Origin: Microcebus murinus
Lineage: Eukaryota; Chordata; Mammalia; Primates; Cheirogaleidae
DNA length: 64,000 bases
Assembly (NCBI RefSeq): GCF_040939455.1
Contig: NC_134124.1
Span: forward strand, 31,075,138-31,139,137
Direction: 5' to 3'
Shown here: positions 25,150 through 36,150 of the stretch, piece by piece
Position numbering within the stretch: the first letter of the stretch is position 1
Layout of the letters: the number at the start of each line of letters is the position of its first letter
Position numbers and translations under genes: made by a program
The notes under the pieces: model-generated
What the model was told of the DNA's origin: nothing
The model's input: the letters and a program-made list of their open reading frames with translations, nothing else
The model's database searches: none

Positions 25150-25560
25150 TGAAGGTTTATTATTTTGGGGCTTTCAAACATGTTTATGGATATATCTGAG
25201 CATTATTTTAAAGCTTTCTATAAATGGAATCCTATACATACCATTTGGCAACTTCCTTTTTTAACTTAATTAGATATTGTGGAAATCTTCTCAGGTAATG
25301 TAATGTAGACCTACCTCATTCTTTTTTAAAGTCTATGTAATATTCCATAATATCATAGTTTTTTTTAACCAGTCTCTTCTTAATGGACATTCCATTTGCT
25401 TTCAGGTTTTCGCTGTTACAAACAGAACCGTCATGAAAAGTTTTGTGTAGATATCTTTCTTTGCATACTTATATGATTATATTCAAAAGTGAAATTCCTA
25501 GAGCAAAGGGTATACATAATGTGCATTTTGAGTTTTGATAGATTGTACCAAATTATGTTC
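25150..25560 (-). mobile_element. Old L1 (L1M-type) fragment, antisense
   Basis: The + strand has the common antisense L1 3' phrases: 'aatggaatcctatacataccatttggcaacttcc', 'tatgtaatattccataatatcatag', 'taatggacattccatttgctttcaggttttcgctgttacaaa', 'gtgaaattcctagagcaaaggg'. It is heavily diverged; the subfamily is not assigned. Confidence 0.7.
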
Positions 25561-26284
25561 ATCTCAATTCAAATGTTACGATCTCTCTTTACTCCTCTGT
25601 CTTTAATGGCCTGAATTTCTTCTATTGGTTTAAAATAAGAACCCCGAAGTTGATGGTGTTGGATTTTAGACAGAATTGAGAGGATTTTCTTTCTCGAGGA
25701 ATCACGTACTAGATACTCAGATACCCCGGGAATGCCGATGCTCCCTTTCACGTGCCAGGCGTAGCATAAGAGAGAGGCATGATCGCTGTAGGGAAAATCT
25801 GATTCACTCGCTTCCCTTGGTTCTAGCTGTAGGGCTCTTTCTTTCTGCTCCTAAACTTTGCCGCAGCATGGCCTACGTGATTCAAAACACATAACCTTTG
25901 CTGCCTTTTCTTTTCTCATTTATAATTTGGCAATGTTTGAATCTGCCTCTTTTCCTTGTCTCCTTTGCCTCCATCTACCTAACGGGGATATTATACGAAT
26001 GTCTAAGATGACTCAGTCAAGTTTCTGAGTCCCAAGAGAAATGTCTAGTACAGCAGTATTATTGTTCGAACAACTATTACAGAAGAGCGTTCTGATCAAG
26101 GGCTTGAAAATCCAGCAAGGAAGACAGCCTCTTTTGTGAAATAAGTATGTGAGGGCTCTGTCAATAAGAGGCCCTCGGGCCAAACTTATATAGTCACTTT
26201 ATCTGAAACTCTGATTTTATGCTAAATAAAGATTTGTGTATTTCCCACCTCCCGCTGGTAATCCCATTACCAGCTGTGTTCATA
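25561..26284. other. Intron DNA, nothing recognised
   Basis: No exon or repeat family is recognised. Confidence 0.45.
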
Positions 26285-26640
26285 GGACTTTAGTTTAATT
26301 CAGCCAACACTGGTGGGGGTCCTGCTAGCGTCTGAGCACCATGGCACCCAGGGTAAAGGATGGAAAAGACATGGCCCCCTGCCCTCTGGGAATGACAGTC
26401 CAGAGGGAGGAAGGCCACAGAGCAGATCATGTATATGGATGCAGAATGTTGTGAGCTGGACGTAAGCTCAGGCGACTCTATGGGATCAGGGAGAACTGGG
26501 GACACCCACACCCACCTGGTCAGGGAAGCCTGGCTGGCCGGAATGGGGTCTGAGTTCCATCCGGACAGGACAGTGAGAGTTACCCCACCAGAAGAGCATT
26601 CCAGGCAAAGGCAAGAGAATAAGAAAAGACCAGACAAGGC
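26285..26640 (-). mobile_element. LINE L2, antisense, proximal part split by L1
   Basis: The + strand follows reverse-complement L2: a 'ggggtcctgctagcgtctgagcacc' region, 'ggaaaagacatggccccctgccctctgggaatgacagtccag', and 'gaagagcattccaggcaaaggcaagag' (26591-26617). The last phrase matches 'gaagagcattccaggcagagggaacag'. The element continues at 27088 after the L1 insertion. Confidence 0.85.
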
Positions 26641-27087
26641 TGTGGAAACAGCCCAAGTGCCCATCAATCCAAGAATGGATTAATAAAATGTGGTATATGT
26701 ATACCATGGAGTACTATTCAGCTCTAAGAAACAATGGTGATATAGCACATCTTATATTTTCCTGGTTATAGCTGGAACCCATACTACTAAGTGAAGCATC
26801 CCAAGAAAGGAAAAACAAGCACCACATATACTCACCAGCAAACAGGTATTAACTGAGCAGCACCTAAGTGGACACATAGGTACTACAGTAATAGGGTATT
26901 GGGCATATGGGAGGGGATAGAGGGGCGGTTATATACATACATAATGAGTGAGATGTGCACCATCTGGGGGATGGTCATGCTGGAGACTCAGACTTGTGGG
27001 GGGAGAGAGGGAAAGGATATTTATTGAAACCTTAAAATCTGTACCCCTATAATATGCCGAAATTAAAAAAAAAAAAAAAAAAAAAAA
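26641..27087 (+). mobile_element. Young lineage-specific L1 3' end, nested in L2
   Basis: A 5'-truncated L1 3' end with the typical 'ggattaataaaatgtggtatatgtataccatgg' (26677-26709), 'gagtactattcagctctaagaaacaatgg' and 'gctggaacccatactactaagtgaag' phrases. It ends 'ctgtacccctataatatgccgaaatt' plus about 25 A. A near-matching target-site duplication (aaaagaccagacaagg at 26624-26639 and aaaagaccagaaaggg at 27084-27099) flanks it. Its 3' UTR matches the copy at 51815 and differs from human L1. Confidence 0.88.
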
Positions 27088-27260
27088 GACCAGAAAGGGT
27101 GTGCAAGCATTCTGGATCAACTAGACTCAGCCGTAGGAGACTGTGCTGGAAGGTCTCATGGCTCAGGTCAGGGGCATCTTCTAGACACAGCCAAGCACTC
27201 TAAGGTTTATTCTATGTGGGTTGGAAGCCTGAAAAAAGGATCTATGCAAAGGGGTGTTAG
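27088..27260 (-). mobile_element. LINE L2, antisense, distal part
   Basis: The L2 resumes after the L1: 'gtgtgcaagcattctgg', then 'ctaaggtttattctatgtgggttggaagcctgaaaaaaggatctatgcaaaggggtg' (27200-27256). This matches 'gattttattctaagtgcgatgggaagcc...gggttttgagcagggga' in reverse-complement L2. Confidence 0.75.
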
Positions 27261-27357
27261 GGTTGGATTTGCCATAAGGTGGAAGAAAGCCTTTGGTTTA
27301 CACACCAGAAAGGGAGGAAGTAAAAGCACACTGAAGTCAACCAATGGATCTTATATT

Positions 27358-27435
27358 TAAAGAAGAGAGGAACGGAGGGAGGGAGGGCAAGAAGATGGAA
27401 AAAAAGAAGGAAGAGGAAATAAAAGAAAAAGAGAT
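27358..27435 (+). repeat. Purine-rich low-complexity tract
   Basis: About 78 bases of nearly pure A and G, with gagg, gaagaagg and gaaa units. Confidence 0.85.
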
Positions 27436-27487
27436 ATATACTTAAAGTAGACAGTATATGGGATTCATTGATAATTATCTTTGTAAC

Positions 27488-27690
27488 GGTAATAGCCAAC
27501 ATTTATTGAGGGTCTACTCAGTGTGAAGTATGCACTGAGTTCCTCATTTAATCCACACGATATTCCTAAGAAATACGTCCGATCATTTTCATCATGTCCA
27601 TTTGAGGAAACTAAGATCTAACCATGACAAGTCATGGACCTGAGGCTGCGCAGGTTGCAGGTGGGGCAGCCAGGCTCAGAGCCCCACGTG
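27488..27690 (-). mobile_element. MIR SINE, antisense
   Basis: The + strand shows 'aatagccaacatttattgagggtctactcagtgtg', 'tcctcatttaatccacacgatattcc', 'ccatttgaggaaactaagatc' and 'gcaggtggggcagccaggctcagagccc', in MIR reverse-complement order. Confidence 0.82.
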
Positions 27691-29072
27691 CCACCAGCAG
27701 TCGGCCCATCAGCCACCGCCCCGTCCAGCTTCCTAGAGGCAGTGGGAGCCGTCCCAGCCCGCCCCTGACCCTGACTTTCCTCCTTCTTCCTTGATCCTCC
27801 CCTCCCTATCTCTACTCTTCCTCGCTTCCCTCCACCGAAATGCAGACATTACTTTGTTCTTCATGTAACCACCGAGCCTCTTGTCAAGCAAAACCTGAGA
27901 GCCAGGAAGGAGCCCAGTTCAAGTCCAAGCCTTCCAGCCTCCCATCAGACTCGCCTTTGGGTTTTGTTTAATTCCGCCACTTGCAAAGAAAATGCCTGAA
28001 GGCGGGCACCTGCCTTTTAGTCTGACACACCGCCTCCCCGTCAGGCAGTTTTCAATTCACCATGCCTCGGCATGTCCAACCGCATCTTCGTCAAGACTTC
28101 CAAGATGGCAGTGACAAGCTTTTCGGGTACTTAAGGCAAACATGCATGACAGTTTTCCTTGACACTTGCATTTTTAAAAAGCCTTGCCTGGGGCCTTAGG
28201 AAACCCAGCATTTAAGAAACCAGGAACCTTTCAAGAAAGCCGAGCTTTCAGAGCCTGCTTCCCTGGGACTTGTTCTGAGATAGGGACACGCTGCCATAGG
28301 ATCTGCGTGGGAGCATATTAAGTGCCGTGGCGATATTTATGTGTTGATGCTAAATGATGGTTGCCCTTTCTAATGGCAGTTGTTTTCTTGATGACTGAAA
28401 TGTATGGATCTGTCCTGAGCCTTGTCAGAGGCTGTGTGGACGGCCTACAAACACACTTAAATGGCACACTTCTGCAAAGCACTGCTTTCTGAGTGTCCGA
28501 CGGATATGTGTAGGCAGGCAGACGTGTCACAGGGGTTGCTCTAAAGCTTAATTAATATCCCTGAAGAGCTCTTATATCATTTCATGAAGAGTGCTAAATA
28601 GGAAGAAAATAATGTACCTGTGGCTGTTGCCCATATAAAGAAACGTGGGTAAATATGCGGATAGGCCTTCTTGTGTTGGCTCGGGCCTCGAAGGGTCTGA
28701 TGTAAATTCAAATGGAAAAATAAATTGTATTAAAGATAACCATCTTTTATTGGAGGGTTAAAAAAGAAGCAACAGTGCCTCAAACTTAAATGCTAGAAAT
28801 CTCTACACGCTGTTGATGTAGAAGAAGCTAATCTACTAGACACAAAAATGAGTGGCAGTTTTCTTTCTTTTTCTTCTGTTGTTTTTTTTTTTCACTTCTG
28901 CCAGCCCCCGAATCTAGGATTGCTTTGATGACTTAAGGATTGTTGGTAGCTATGCAGGAATTCAGAGAAACCCATTTTGTTTCCCTTTCCAGGCCTTGAA
29001 CAAATCCCATAAAATATTTAATCTGTCCCTTTTAATTTTAATACCATTGATACACCTTCCTTTGTTTCCTCT
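27691..29072. other. Repeat-poor intron stretch
   Basis: No exon or transposon recognised. The section 27960-28760 is of balanced composition with few low-complexity runs and is a candidate conserved non-coding segment (inference). Confidence 0.45.
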
Positions 29073-29098
29073 TTCCTTCCTTCCTTCCTTCCTTCCTT
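29073..29098 (+). repeat. (TTCC)n microsatellite
   Basis: Six and a half uninterrupted TTCC units. Confidence 0.95.
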
Positions 29099-30014
29099 TA
29101 TCCACCCAGAAAATGGGTTTTGAACACCTACAAAAATAACCATTATGGGGTTTGGGTTGGTTAGTTGGGTTTTTACTTCTTTCTCAGCCTTAGTGTACTC
29201 ATTTAGAAATAGAGAGAAATGAATTAGAACTTCATTTCTGAAATGAAGAAAACCATGGAATGTGGGCAAATAAGTAAGTAGAATGATAAATATTGTGGAA
29301 TACTGGGATATTTAAGTATTAAAGGCTTGTGAAGATCTGCAGTAATCTCCTTAATTCTATTTACTCCATTATTTCCTAAATATCATGGAACTTTTTCTTT
29401 ATCTAAAGCTAGTAACAAACAAATACACTTGGTGATCCAAAAAGAATACACTTTAAGATGTTGTATTTCAGATCCTCTCTGATCTCATGGCAGAAGTATT
29501 ATAAGAAGGCTAGAATTTCTTCAAACCCTGGCTAGGAAGGACTTAGTGATTTTGTTGTCTAAAATAAAATGTAATTTCTCTCTTAGCCTAAACTTTTTAA
29601 ATTCATGCATACCTAGACTCATTCATCAAGTTGGGCAGCATTGGGCCTGGTGAATAAGTACTGTTTATAATACATTTCTCAGGGTATGTGGTAACAATAA
29701 AACCTTCTTAATAAAAAATGTCATAGATAACTTTCCCAGAATATAAACCCTACTATGGTGTCACTAAAGCCTCTTTCCTGAAATGGGAGCCTGCTGAGGT
29801 GGGTGTATTCAAACATTTTGTAAGGTATACAGTATTTTTACTCTTTCTGCTACTGCTGCGACTTTGGTGAGAATACTTATTTTTATAATTCATTAAAAGT
29901 TTTCAAAAACATTTTCAGGACATGGTTAGGATGCAAGAAAACTGGCAAAATGTTTAGTGCCAACCAGAATTTGACCTTGCTGAGGAGTTCAATAGTGATT
30001 GTCATTTTCTGCAT
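29099..30014. other. Intron DNA, nothing recognised
   Basis: AT-rich; no exon or repeat family recognised. Confidence 0.45.
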
Positions 30015-30645
30015 TTAGAAACCAACTAGAGGTTCCTCAAAAAGTTAAACATAGAATTACCATATGATCCAGCAAGTTCTTTCCTCGGTAGATCCCCTCA
30101 AGAATTGAAAACCGGTACTCAGACAGATACTTGAGCACCAATGTTCATACCAGCCTATTCACAATAGCCAAAAGGTGGAAATAACTCAAATATTCATCAG
30201 TGGATGAATGGATAAACAAAAAGTGGGACACACACAAACACACGCACACACGATGGAATGGTATTCAACCATAAAATGGAATGAAATGTTTATATTAAAT
30301 ACATGCTATAGTGGAGACTAACTTGAAAATATTATGCTGAATGAAAAGAAGCCAGACACAAAAGGTTTCATATTACACGAGTCCATTTACATGAAATACC
30401 CAGAGCAGGAAAATCCACAGAGACAGAAACCAGAGTCGTGGCTGCCAAGAGCTAGAGGTGAGAGAATGGGGGAATCTGGAATTCCTGCTTAACGAGGATG
30501 GGATTTTTGGGGGGGTAATGAAAATATTTTGGAACCAAATATAGGTGGTCACTGTACAACATTGTGAATGCACTAACTGCCACTGAACTGTAGGTTTTAA
30601 AATGGCTAATTGTATATTATGTGAATTTTGCCTCAATGAAAAATA
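30015..30645 (+). mobile_element. Old L1 (L1M-type) 3' end
   Basis: About 630 bp of L1 ORF2 end and 3' UTR: 'ctcaaaaagttaaacatagaattaccatatgatccagcaa' (30037-30076), 'catagtagatcccctcaag' in a degenerate form, 'accagcctattcacaatagccaaaaggtgg' (30149-30178), 'gtggatgaatggataaac', 'gaatggtattcaaccataaaatggaatgaaa', and the 3' end 'cactaactgccactgaactgtaggttttaaaatggctaattgtatattatgtgaattttgcc' (30570-30631). The ORF is broken. Confidence 0.92.
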
Positions 30646-31894
30646 TTTTAATTAATCAATTAGAGAAAACAGAGGATCAACGTGTCCCACTCAGGATAAA
30701 GGGAGTCCCCTCAAGGGAGATAGGCTGGAGAATCAGTCTCCTGTTCCAGTCTTTTCCAAGCAAGAAAGGTGCTAGGGAAAAAAGTCTGTTCCCAAAATAT
30801 GTTTTGAAATGGTTAATTTTGAAGTCACAACACAACATTTCGGTACATGTGGCTTGATTAGTACTGGTAAATGAATCCAACTGTGTAACATATTAACATC
30901 TGAAAGATCGTCAACACGATCCTCGTTCAGCATGATGGCAAATGCCACTCTTAAGACTGTCGTGTAGGGGTTGAAGCACCAGAGATAAGGAAATTAAAGA
31001 AAGGTGTATTTGGCAGGACCCCTTCCTTACCGAGGTGGGAGGAAAGGAGGAAGATAAATGGATTCTTCTCTGGGTGGAAGAGGGTAAACACAGGATTTTT
31101 CCAAGATGAAAACCGTTCTGATCATATTCTATTAAAAGTGGCTTGGAAGAGAAAATGCACCATGAAATCTTCATGTTTGCAGAGATATCAAACCTATGAA
31201 GATAAACTGCTCTGTAGGTGGGCAGAGAAATGACAGATAAGGAGCAAGTACATTTACCAAAAATTCTTCCAGACTTATAGGAAGATTATCCCTGAGGTCC
31301 CAGTTAAGAATCCAGGAAATGGCCTGGAGACTCATGTAAACCAATGCCTGAATATATTAAGTTACATCCGTCGGGCTGCTGTGGAAAGAAAGGAAGCTAT
31401 AGAGCTGCAGAATGCACAAGATCGCTAAGTAGAATATTAGAAATTAATCAAAAATGCATTATCCCACTATTTTCCAAAGCCACTGGGTGTCCGAGTGGAA
31501 ATAATGAACATGATCGTGTCCCGGCATCCCTCAAGGACAGAAAAGTCTAGAATTCCAATTTAAAAGATCAGGAGAATGGAGACTCTCTCATGAAACACAC
31601 CGAAAGGCTCCTCAGAATAGAAAGGTAAACTATTTTCGAAGGATTTAAAATAACTATGTGTGGGAATAACGAGCACACCACCTTGTTTACCGAAATCTTG
31701 AAAGCCAGAGAGGAGGGAATCCCTCGGAGAGGACAAATAAACAGAAGCGTCTCACGCCTGATCGCAGATGGAAAACCTTTTAAATCCGTCACCTCCTACA
31801 GGCAGTAGAAAATGACCTTGCAAGATCTTTTTCGAGACCTGCATTGGTTCATACTTTTGCTCATTTACTAGAAATTGATGGTGCACCACGCGCG
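30646..31894. other. Intron DNA, nothing recognised
   Basis: No exon or repeat family is recognised. Confidence 0.45.
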
Positions 31895-32700
31895 TGCTGG
31901 GAATTCTTCCGGGGGCGTAGGGGTACAATGGTGAGGAAGATACCAGAATCCTGGCCCCCAAGGGATGAGCACACGGTAGGGAAAGCAGAGGATGGACAAG
32001 GAACGGGCGAGACGGCTTCTCAAGGGGATTCGTGTTCACGGAGTTGTCCCATGTCGGGTGGGGGAGGGCCTGCGCGCCCCAGTTCCCAGGCTGCACCCCT
32101 GGGCGAGGTGGGGTGACGAGAGGCTGGCTTGGGAAGGCCTGATCGAGGGAGAGTTTCTGAGGAAGTGAGCTCTGAGGAGAGAGAGACTTGACAGACCTGA
32201 GAAAGAGGGGCCAGGCAAAGATCTGAGGAAAGAACATTCCAGAAGGAGGGAAACACAGGGTGACTACCCGGATGCGGGGAACCGCTTGGCCTCTTTGAGG
32301 AACTGCAGCAAGTGTGGCGGGCACCTCAGGGGCAGAGCAGGTGGAGTCGGGGAGAGGTGGTGTAGACCATCACGAGATGTCCTATAGGCCACGAGGAGGA
32401 GCTGGATTTCTTCTAAGGGTAAGGGACGGTTCTAAGCAGGGGAGTAGCAGGATTTGATTTGTGTTCGCAGACAATGGGCGACTCCTGTGAGGGGACGGGG
32501 TGCGGTGGGCAAGGTGGAAACAGGGACTTGTGTAGCGGCTGCTGTGTGCAGCAGGCCAGGGGCAAGGTGAGGGAGAGGTGTGAGTGGGAGGGAAAGGACA
32601 GGGATGTATGGAAGGCAGAGAGGGAAGCAGCTGGTGACCGCCTGGGGGTGAGGGAAAAGACAGGAACCACCGCAGATCCCGGTGAGGTAGGCGGCATGGC
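31895..32700 (-). mobile_element. LINE L2, antisense, CG-rich and diverged
   Basis: The + strand keeps L2 reverse-complement landmarks: 'gaggaagataccagaatcctggcccccaagggatgagcac' (31932-31971), 'ctgaggaaagaacattccagaagg' (32223-32246), and 'ctggatttcttctaagggtaaggg...ggttctaagcaggggagtagcaggatttgattt' (32402-32459). The antisense open frames of 190 and 205 codons lying over it are not supported as genes. Confidence 0.78.
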
Positions 32701-33025
32701 GCCCACGCAGAGAGAGGCCAGCCTCCAGGACTGAAGCTTGCACGCCCCCAGTGGCTGGGGACACTGGCAGCCAACAGACCTCAGCCAAGTCCCTGAGATG
32801 GGCCTTCAGGGGAAGAGAGCCACTGATGCGGAAAATGGCGGACGCCAGGACGCGGCGGCTTGCCGCCTCCCCGTGGTCCCGCATCTCCGGGGGCCAGTGC
32901 TGCGCGTGGCCAGTTAGAGGCACGCTGCTGGGGCCAGCCTGGGGCACACAGCCGCCCCCCACGCCCAGGGACCCCAGGCCCACATGCCGCTGCCTGTTTC
33001 CCCGCCATGCTGTTTGCATGATCCT

Positions 33026-33189
33026 GATTGGGTAATTTTTGAATCCCACTGTTTTTGATTGGATCTTAAAGCTTGTTGTTGATTGGATGTTAAAGCTTGT
33101 TGTTGATTGGATGTTAAAGCCTGTTGCCGATTGGATGTTAAAGCTTGTAGTTGATTGGATGCTTCTTGAACCCTACCAAGGGTATAAAA
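33026..33189 (+). promoter_or_regulatory. CCAAT-box array plus TATA box of the LTR
   Basis: Inverted CCAAT boxes (gattgg) begin at 33026, 33057, 33081, 33105, 33129 and 33153; the last five are exactly 24 bp apart within a repeated unit of the form gattggatgttaaagcttgttgtt. The TATA box tataaaa follows at 33183. An octamer-like tgtttgcatgat (ATGCAAAC on the other strand) lies just upstream at 33011-33022. CCAAT boxes are classic NF-Y sites; binding here is inferred. The direction matches TENM2 transcription. Confidence 0.7.
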
Positions 33190-33275
33190 GCAGGGCCAGA
33201 AGGGCAGGAAAGGGGAGAGCATCTGAAGACAGGAAGAGAGCTGTAACACTAGGCGTGCTGAGCCTGCTGTAGAAG

Positions 33276-33281
33276 AATAAA
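33276..33281 (+). other. AATAAA polyadenylation signal of the LTR
   Basis: A canonical hexamer sits 93 bp downstream of the TATA box, the usual position within a short R region. It is followed by a cleavage-site-like cttca. In an intron it could act as a cryptic premature poly(A) site; this is inference. Confidence 0.65.
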
Positions 33282-33395
33282 GGCTGTTCTCCAACTCTTC
33301 ATGTGCCACTCGGTTCTTTCCCCGGTCAAATGGATAAGAGCTGTAACAAGAGCTGTGACACTAGCTGTACACGCTGCTGCAACACCACCTCTTGC

Positions 33396-34049
33396 AAGGA
33401 GTTCTTCTGGGGACAGAGCACATCCAGTGGCGGGGCCCAGTGCGAGTTTGAAGGCCCAGTATCCTCAGCCTGGATTGGGGCAGCCTGGCAGAGCAGGCCC
33501 AGCCCCGGAGATTGGCCAAGGCCCCTCACAAGGCATCACAGTTGAGCTCCCCCTCCACCAGCCTTCCTCCCTGACCCCTGTGGTAGGCGGCGTTCCCAGG
33601 ATGCACGTCCCACACGCACACTTCTTCTCTCTGGGTCTGCCTCCCGGGACGCCCCGCACAGCTCGAGGAGTGATGGCTTCTTTAGCTGACAATGAGCAAA
33701 GCCCGGAAGAGAAGGGGAGTTTGGAGTGAGCATCGAAAGTTGTGTTTTGGTCATGCCACACTCACGATGCCTAACTATAACCAAATGTAGATAGAGGAAG
33801 ACGAGTGATATTGAGGCCGGCTAGAATATTCTGGACAAAAACCAAAACCCTCAAGGCAGAGGTCAAAGAAAACAGCCAAGCTTTTTTATTTTTTGGTAAT
33901 CACAGAGGCCTGTACTGAATTCCACATGAGTCTCTTTTATGCCAGTCATTTTTCACACGGAATGCTCCTAAATGTTCTTTCTTAACTCAAAGAGAAGACA
34001 TGGTTAAAACCCTTTGTACCTGATCTAAAATCCAGATCCCAGGCCCTCC
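33396..34049. other. Intron DNA downstream of LTR, nothing recognised
   Basis: No exon or internal retroviral sequence was recognised. The 142-codon open frame at 33301-33729 has no recognisable domain and starts inside the LTR. Confidence 0.45.
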
Positions 34050-34495
34050 AGCCATGTATAATAACGTACCTCATCCTGCCGGCCTCTTCCTACCACTGGC
34101 CCCTGGATTACTGTGTTCTGTCCACATTGTCTTCCTTTCACATCCTCAAAAAAGCAGGTCTTTCCCACCTCAGGGCCTTTGCACATGCTGTTTCCTCTGC
34201 CTGGGTTGCCCTTTCCGTCACTCCTCGAACGGATAGCTGCTTCTTACACTCACACATCCCCGATCCTCTGCTGAGCGATGAGTGACCACACTAATGTAGT
34301 CATGTGTGTTCTCCATGGCATTTCCCACATTTTATAATTATTTCGTGTATGTGTTGTTTACCTGGACTTAAGTTTTATTTATTTGTTCTGTCTCTCCAAT
34401 TAGAAATTCCCTATAAGCATAAGGACTTATTCGCCATTGTATCCAAAGCATCTAGCACCATGTGATGCATATTCCATGCTCAATGAATATTGACT
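34050..34495 (+). mobile_element. LINE L2 3' end, sense, well preserved
   Basis: The complete 3' landmark series in sense: 'cacctcagggcctttgcacatgctgtttcctctgcctgggttgccctttcc' (34168-34218), 'ctccatggcatttcccacattttataattatttcgtgtatgtgttg', 'ccctataagcataaggac', 'gtatccaaagcatctagcaccatgtgatgcatattccatgctcaatgaatattgactcact' (34439-34499). This is one of only three sense L2 pieces in the window. Confidence 0.9.
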
Positions 34496-34709
34496 CACTT
34501 GTGACTTACAGCCTTGGAGCCCCATGTGGCCCTCTGGATCCTTGAGTGTGGCCTTTTGACTGAATCCAAATTTTACAGAACAAATCCTTTTCATAAAGGG
34601 GGACACACTCGGGGATCTGGAGGGCCACACGTGGCCTTGAGGCCATTGAGTCCCCACTGGTACAACACTTCCTGTGGGCCACATTCTAGGCTCACAGATT
34701 GTTTTCATG

Positions 34710-34880
34710 TTCTCTTTCAGCCCTTCCAGCAATTCTGTGATACAAATAGTGTTATCATCTCCATTGTTTCAAAGGAGGCTTCTGAGGCCCAAGAGCAATC
34801 ATGTAATTCCCATTGGAGTTGAGGTTTGAGTCCAAGCGTGCCTGGCCCCAAAGCCTGTGCACCTGACGCTGTGCCATAGT
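34710..34880 (-). mobile_element. MIR SINE, antisense
   Basis: The + strand shows 'cagcccttccagcaattctgtgatacaaatagtgttatcatctccattg', 'aaaggaggcttctgaggcccaagag' and 'gaggtttgagtccaagcgtgcctgg', in MIR reverse-complement order. Confidence 0.72.
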
Positions 34881-36041
34881 TGCTGAGTTCCTTCAGCGGA
34901 CCTTTCGAGCACCTACCACGAGCAGTGAAAGATACCAGGAAGCAAAAGAGAGAGGGCCTGCCTTTGTAGTTTGAAGAAACAAGACAGACATGCAAAACAA
35001 ATGCAGTAGCATGAAGCAGAGTAGGATAAAGGGATGTACACTAAGGGTCCTTCCAGCTAGAATATTCTCTGACTCTGAATGGGACAGGCACTCCACACAA
35101 TGGGAGAGCTCCTTCTACGCACTATCTGACGGTGTGCGTTCTTTCCTCATGCACCTCTACTGCAGGGAACGCGAGTGTGCATCCATTGCAAACCGCTGTC
35201 TCTACACTCCCTTATGAGCGTGTGCGGCGAATTCAAGGTCAAATCTGAAGTCAAAGTCAGAAGTCTTTGTTTTTTCCTCCCACTATATCAAGACTCTTAC
35301 CAATTAACTTGAAAAAAGTCACCAAGTTAACAACTCCAGGGGGAAAAAAAAAAAAAGACTCTTCATCTCCTCCCAAAGACTCTGAAATGGATTTGCTCAC
35401 AAAACACCAGGTTTCTTTAGTGACCTCCAGAGACCTTGCCTGTCACACTGAGCAGTAGATCATTTCATGGAGGAAAAAGAAAAAAGTTTTACCATGAAAA
35501 AGGCTATGTTATATCACACTGTGACACTATTTAAATATCAAGAGTCGAAGCTTCTATTTAGAAAACGGAAGGCAATAAATTGAGTTGCTAATTATTCCAG
35601 CTGTGAGTATTTTGGGTACGGCTGCAAATTTTGAAGAGGACAAAATAAAGGATTTTCCTGTTGTTGGTGGCATATGCAAATGTAGTGGCAGTCCCCTATG
35701 AACTGAAAGGTTCAGGGATCAGAAACCTTGAAAGCCTATTTTTTCTTGAATCAGAATTGGTTTGGGTCTCAGCTTAGAGAATCTTGATGTGAAATAGACT
35801 TTAAACTGTACTAATTGGGTTGTTGGCTTCTTGTTTTTTAAATTCAGGAAGTAGAAATTTAACACCAAAAAATTAAGTTCTATTTTAAAAGCAACAGTTC
35901 ACTTCTCAACCCAAGCATAAATTCCCAACTGGAAGAAGAGAACGAGCGCAATAGTAATATCTCCAATCCCTTGTTTTCCTAATAAAATTATGTGGGGGAG
36001 GGTGAAGATGCCGACAATTCTTTAGTCACTGTGCTAATCAG
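34881..36041. other. Intron DNA, nothing recognised
   Basis: No exon recognised; A-rich run at 35345-35356. Confidence 0.45.
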
Positions 36042-36150
36042 AACAACTCATTCATTCAACAAATAAATGAGCTGGGCACTAGGTCAAGGTCAAGTAGATT
36101 CAGTAAAAAGCAAGATACACTCTGCTTGGTTCCTGTGCTCAAACGATTAA
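36042..36150 (-). mobile_element. LINE L2 3' tail, antisense, short
   Basis: The + strand reads 'actcattcattcaacaaataaatgagctgggcactagg' followed by 'gattcagtaaaaagcaagatacactctgcttggttcctgtgctc', matching the reverse-complement L2 tail and its 'tacagcagtgaacaagacagac' block. Confidence 0.75.

Larger units (their letters stand above)
33016..33395 (+). mobile_element. ERV class I-like solo LTR candidate
   Basis: The architecture is that of a retroviral LTR. A U3-like part has six ATTGG (inverted CCAAT) boxes, five on an exact 24-bp period. A TATA box is at 33183-33189. An R-like part (gagctgtaacac near 33238-33249) is followed by AATAAA at 33276-33281 and a 'ggctgttctccaactcttca' cleavage region at 33282-33301. 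U5-like sequence follows with further gctgtaaca and gctgtgaca words. No gag, pol or env coding was seen on either side, and no primer-binding site was recognised, so this looks like a solo LTR or a part of one. The subfamily and both ends are unresolved. Confidence 0.65.

Noticed and set aside
31752..33049. 190- and 205-codon antisense open frames
   Set aside because: They overlie an antisense L2 relic and CG-rich sequence, have no recognisable domain, and are open mainly because stop codons are rare in this composition.
33301..33729. Open frame of 142 codons just after the LTR poly(A) signal, considered as a possible retroviral gag start
   Set aside because: No recognisable retroviral domain, no primer-binding site recognised, and sequence composition looks like ordinary GC-rich intron.
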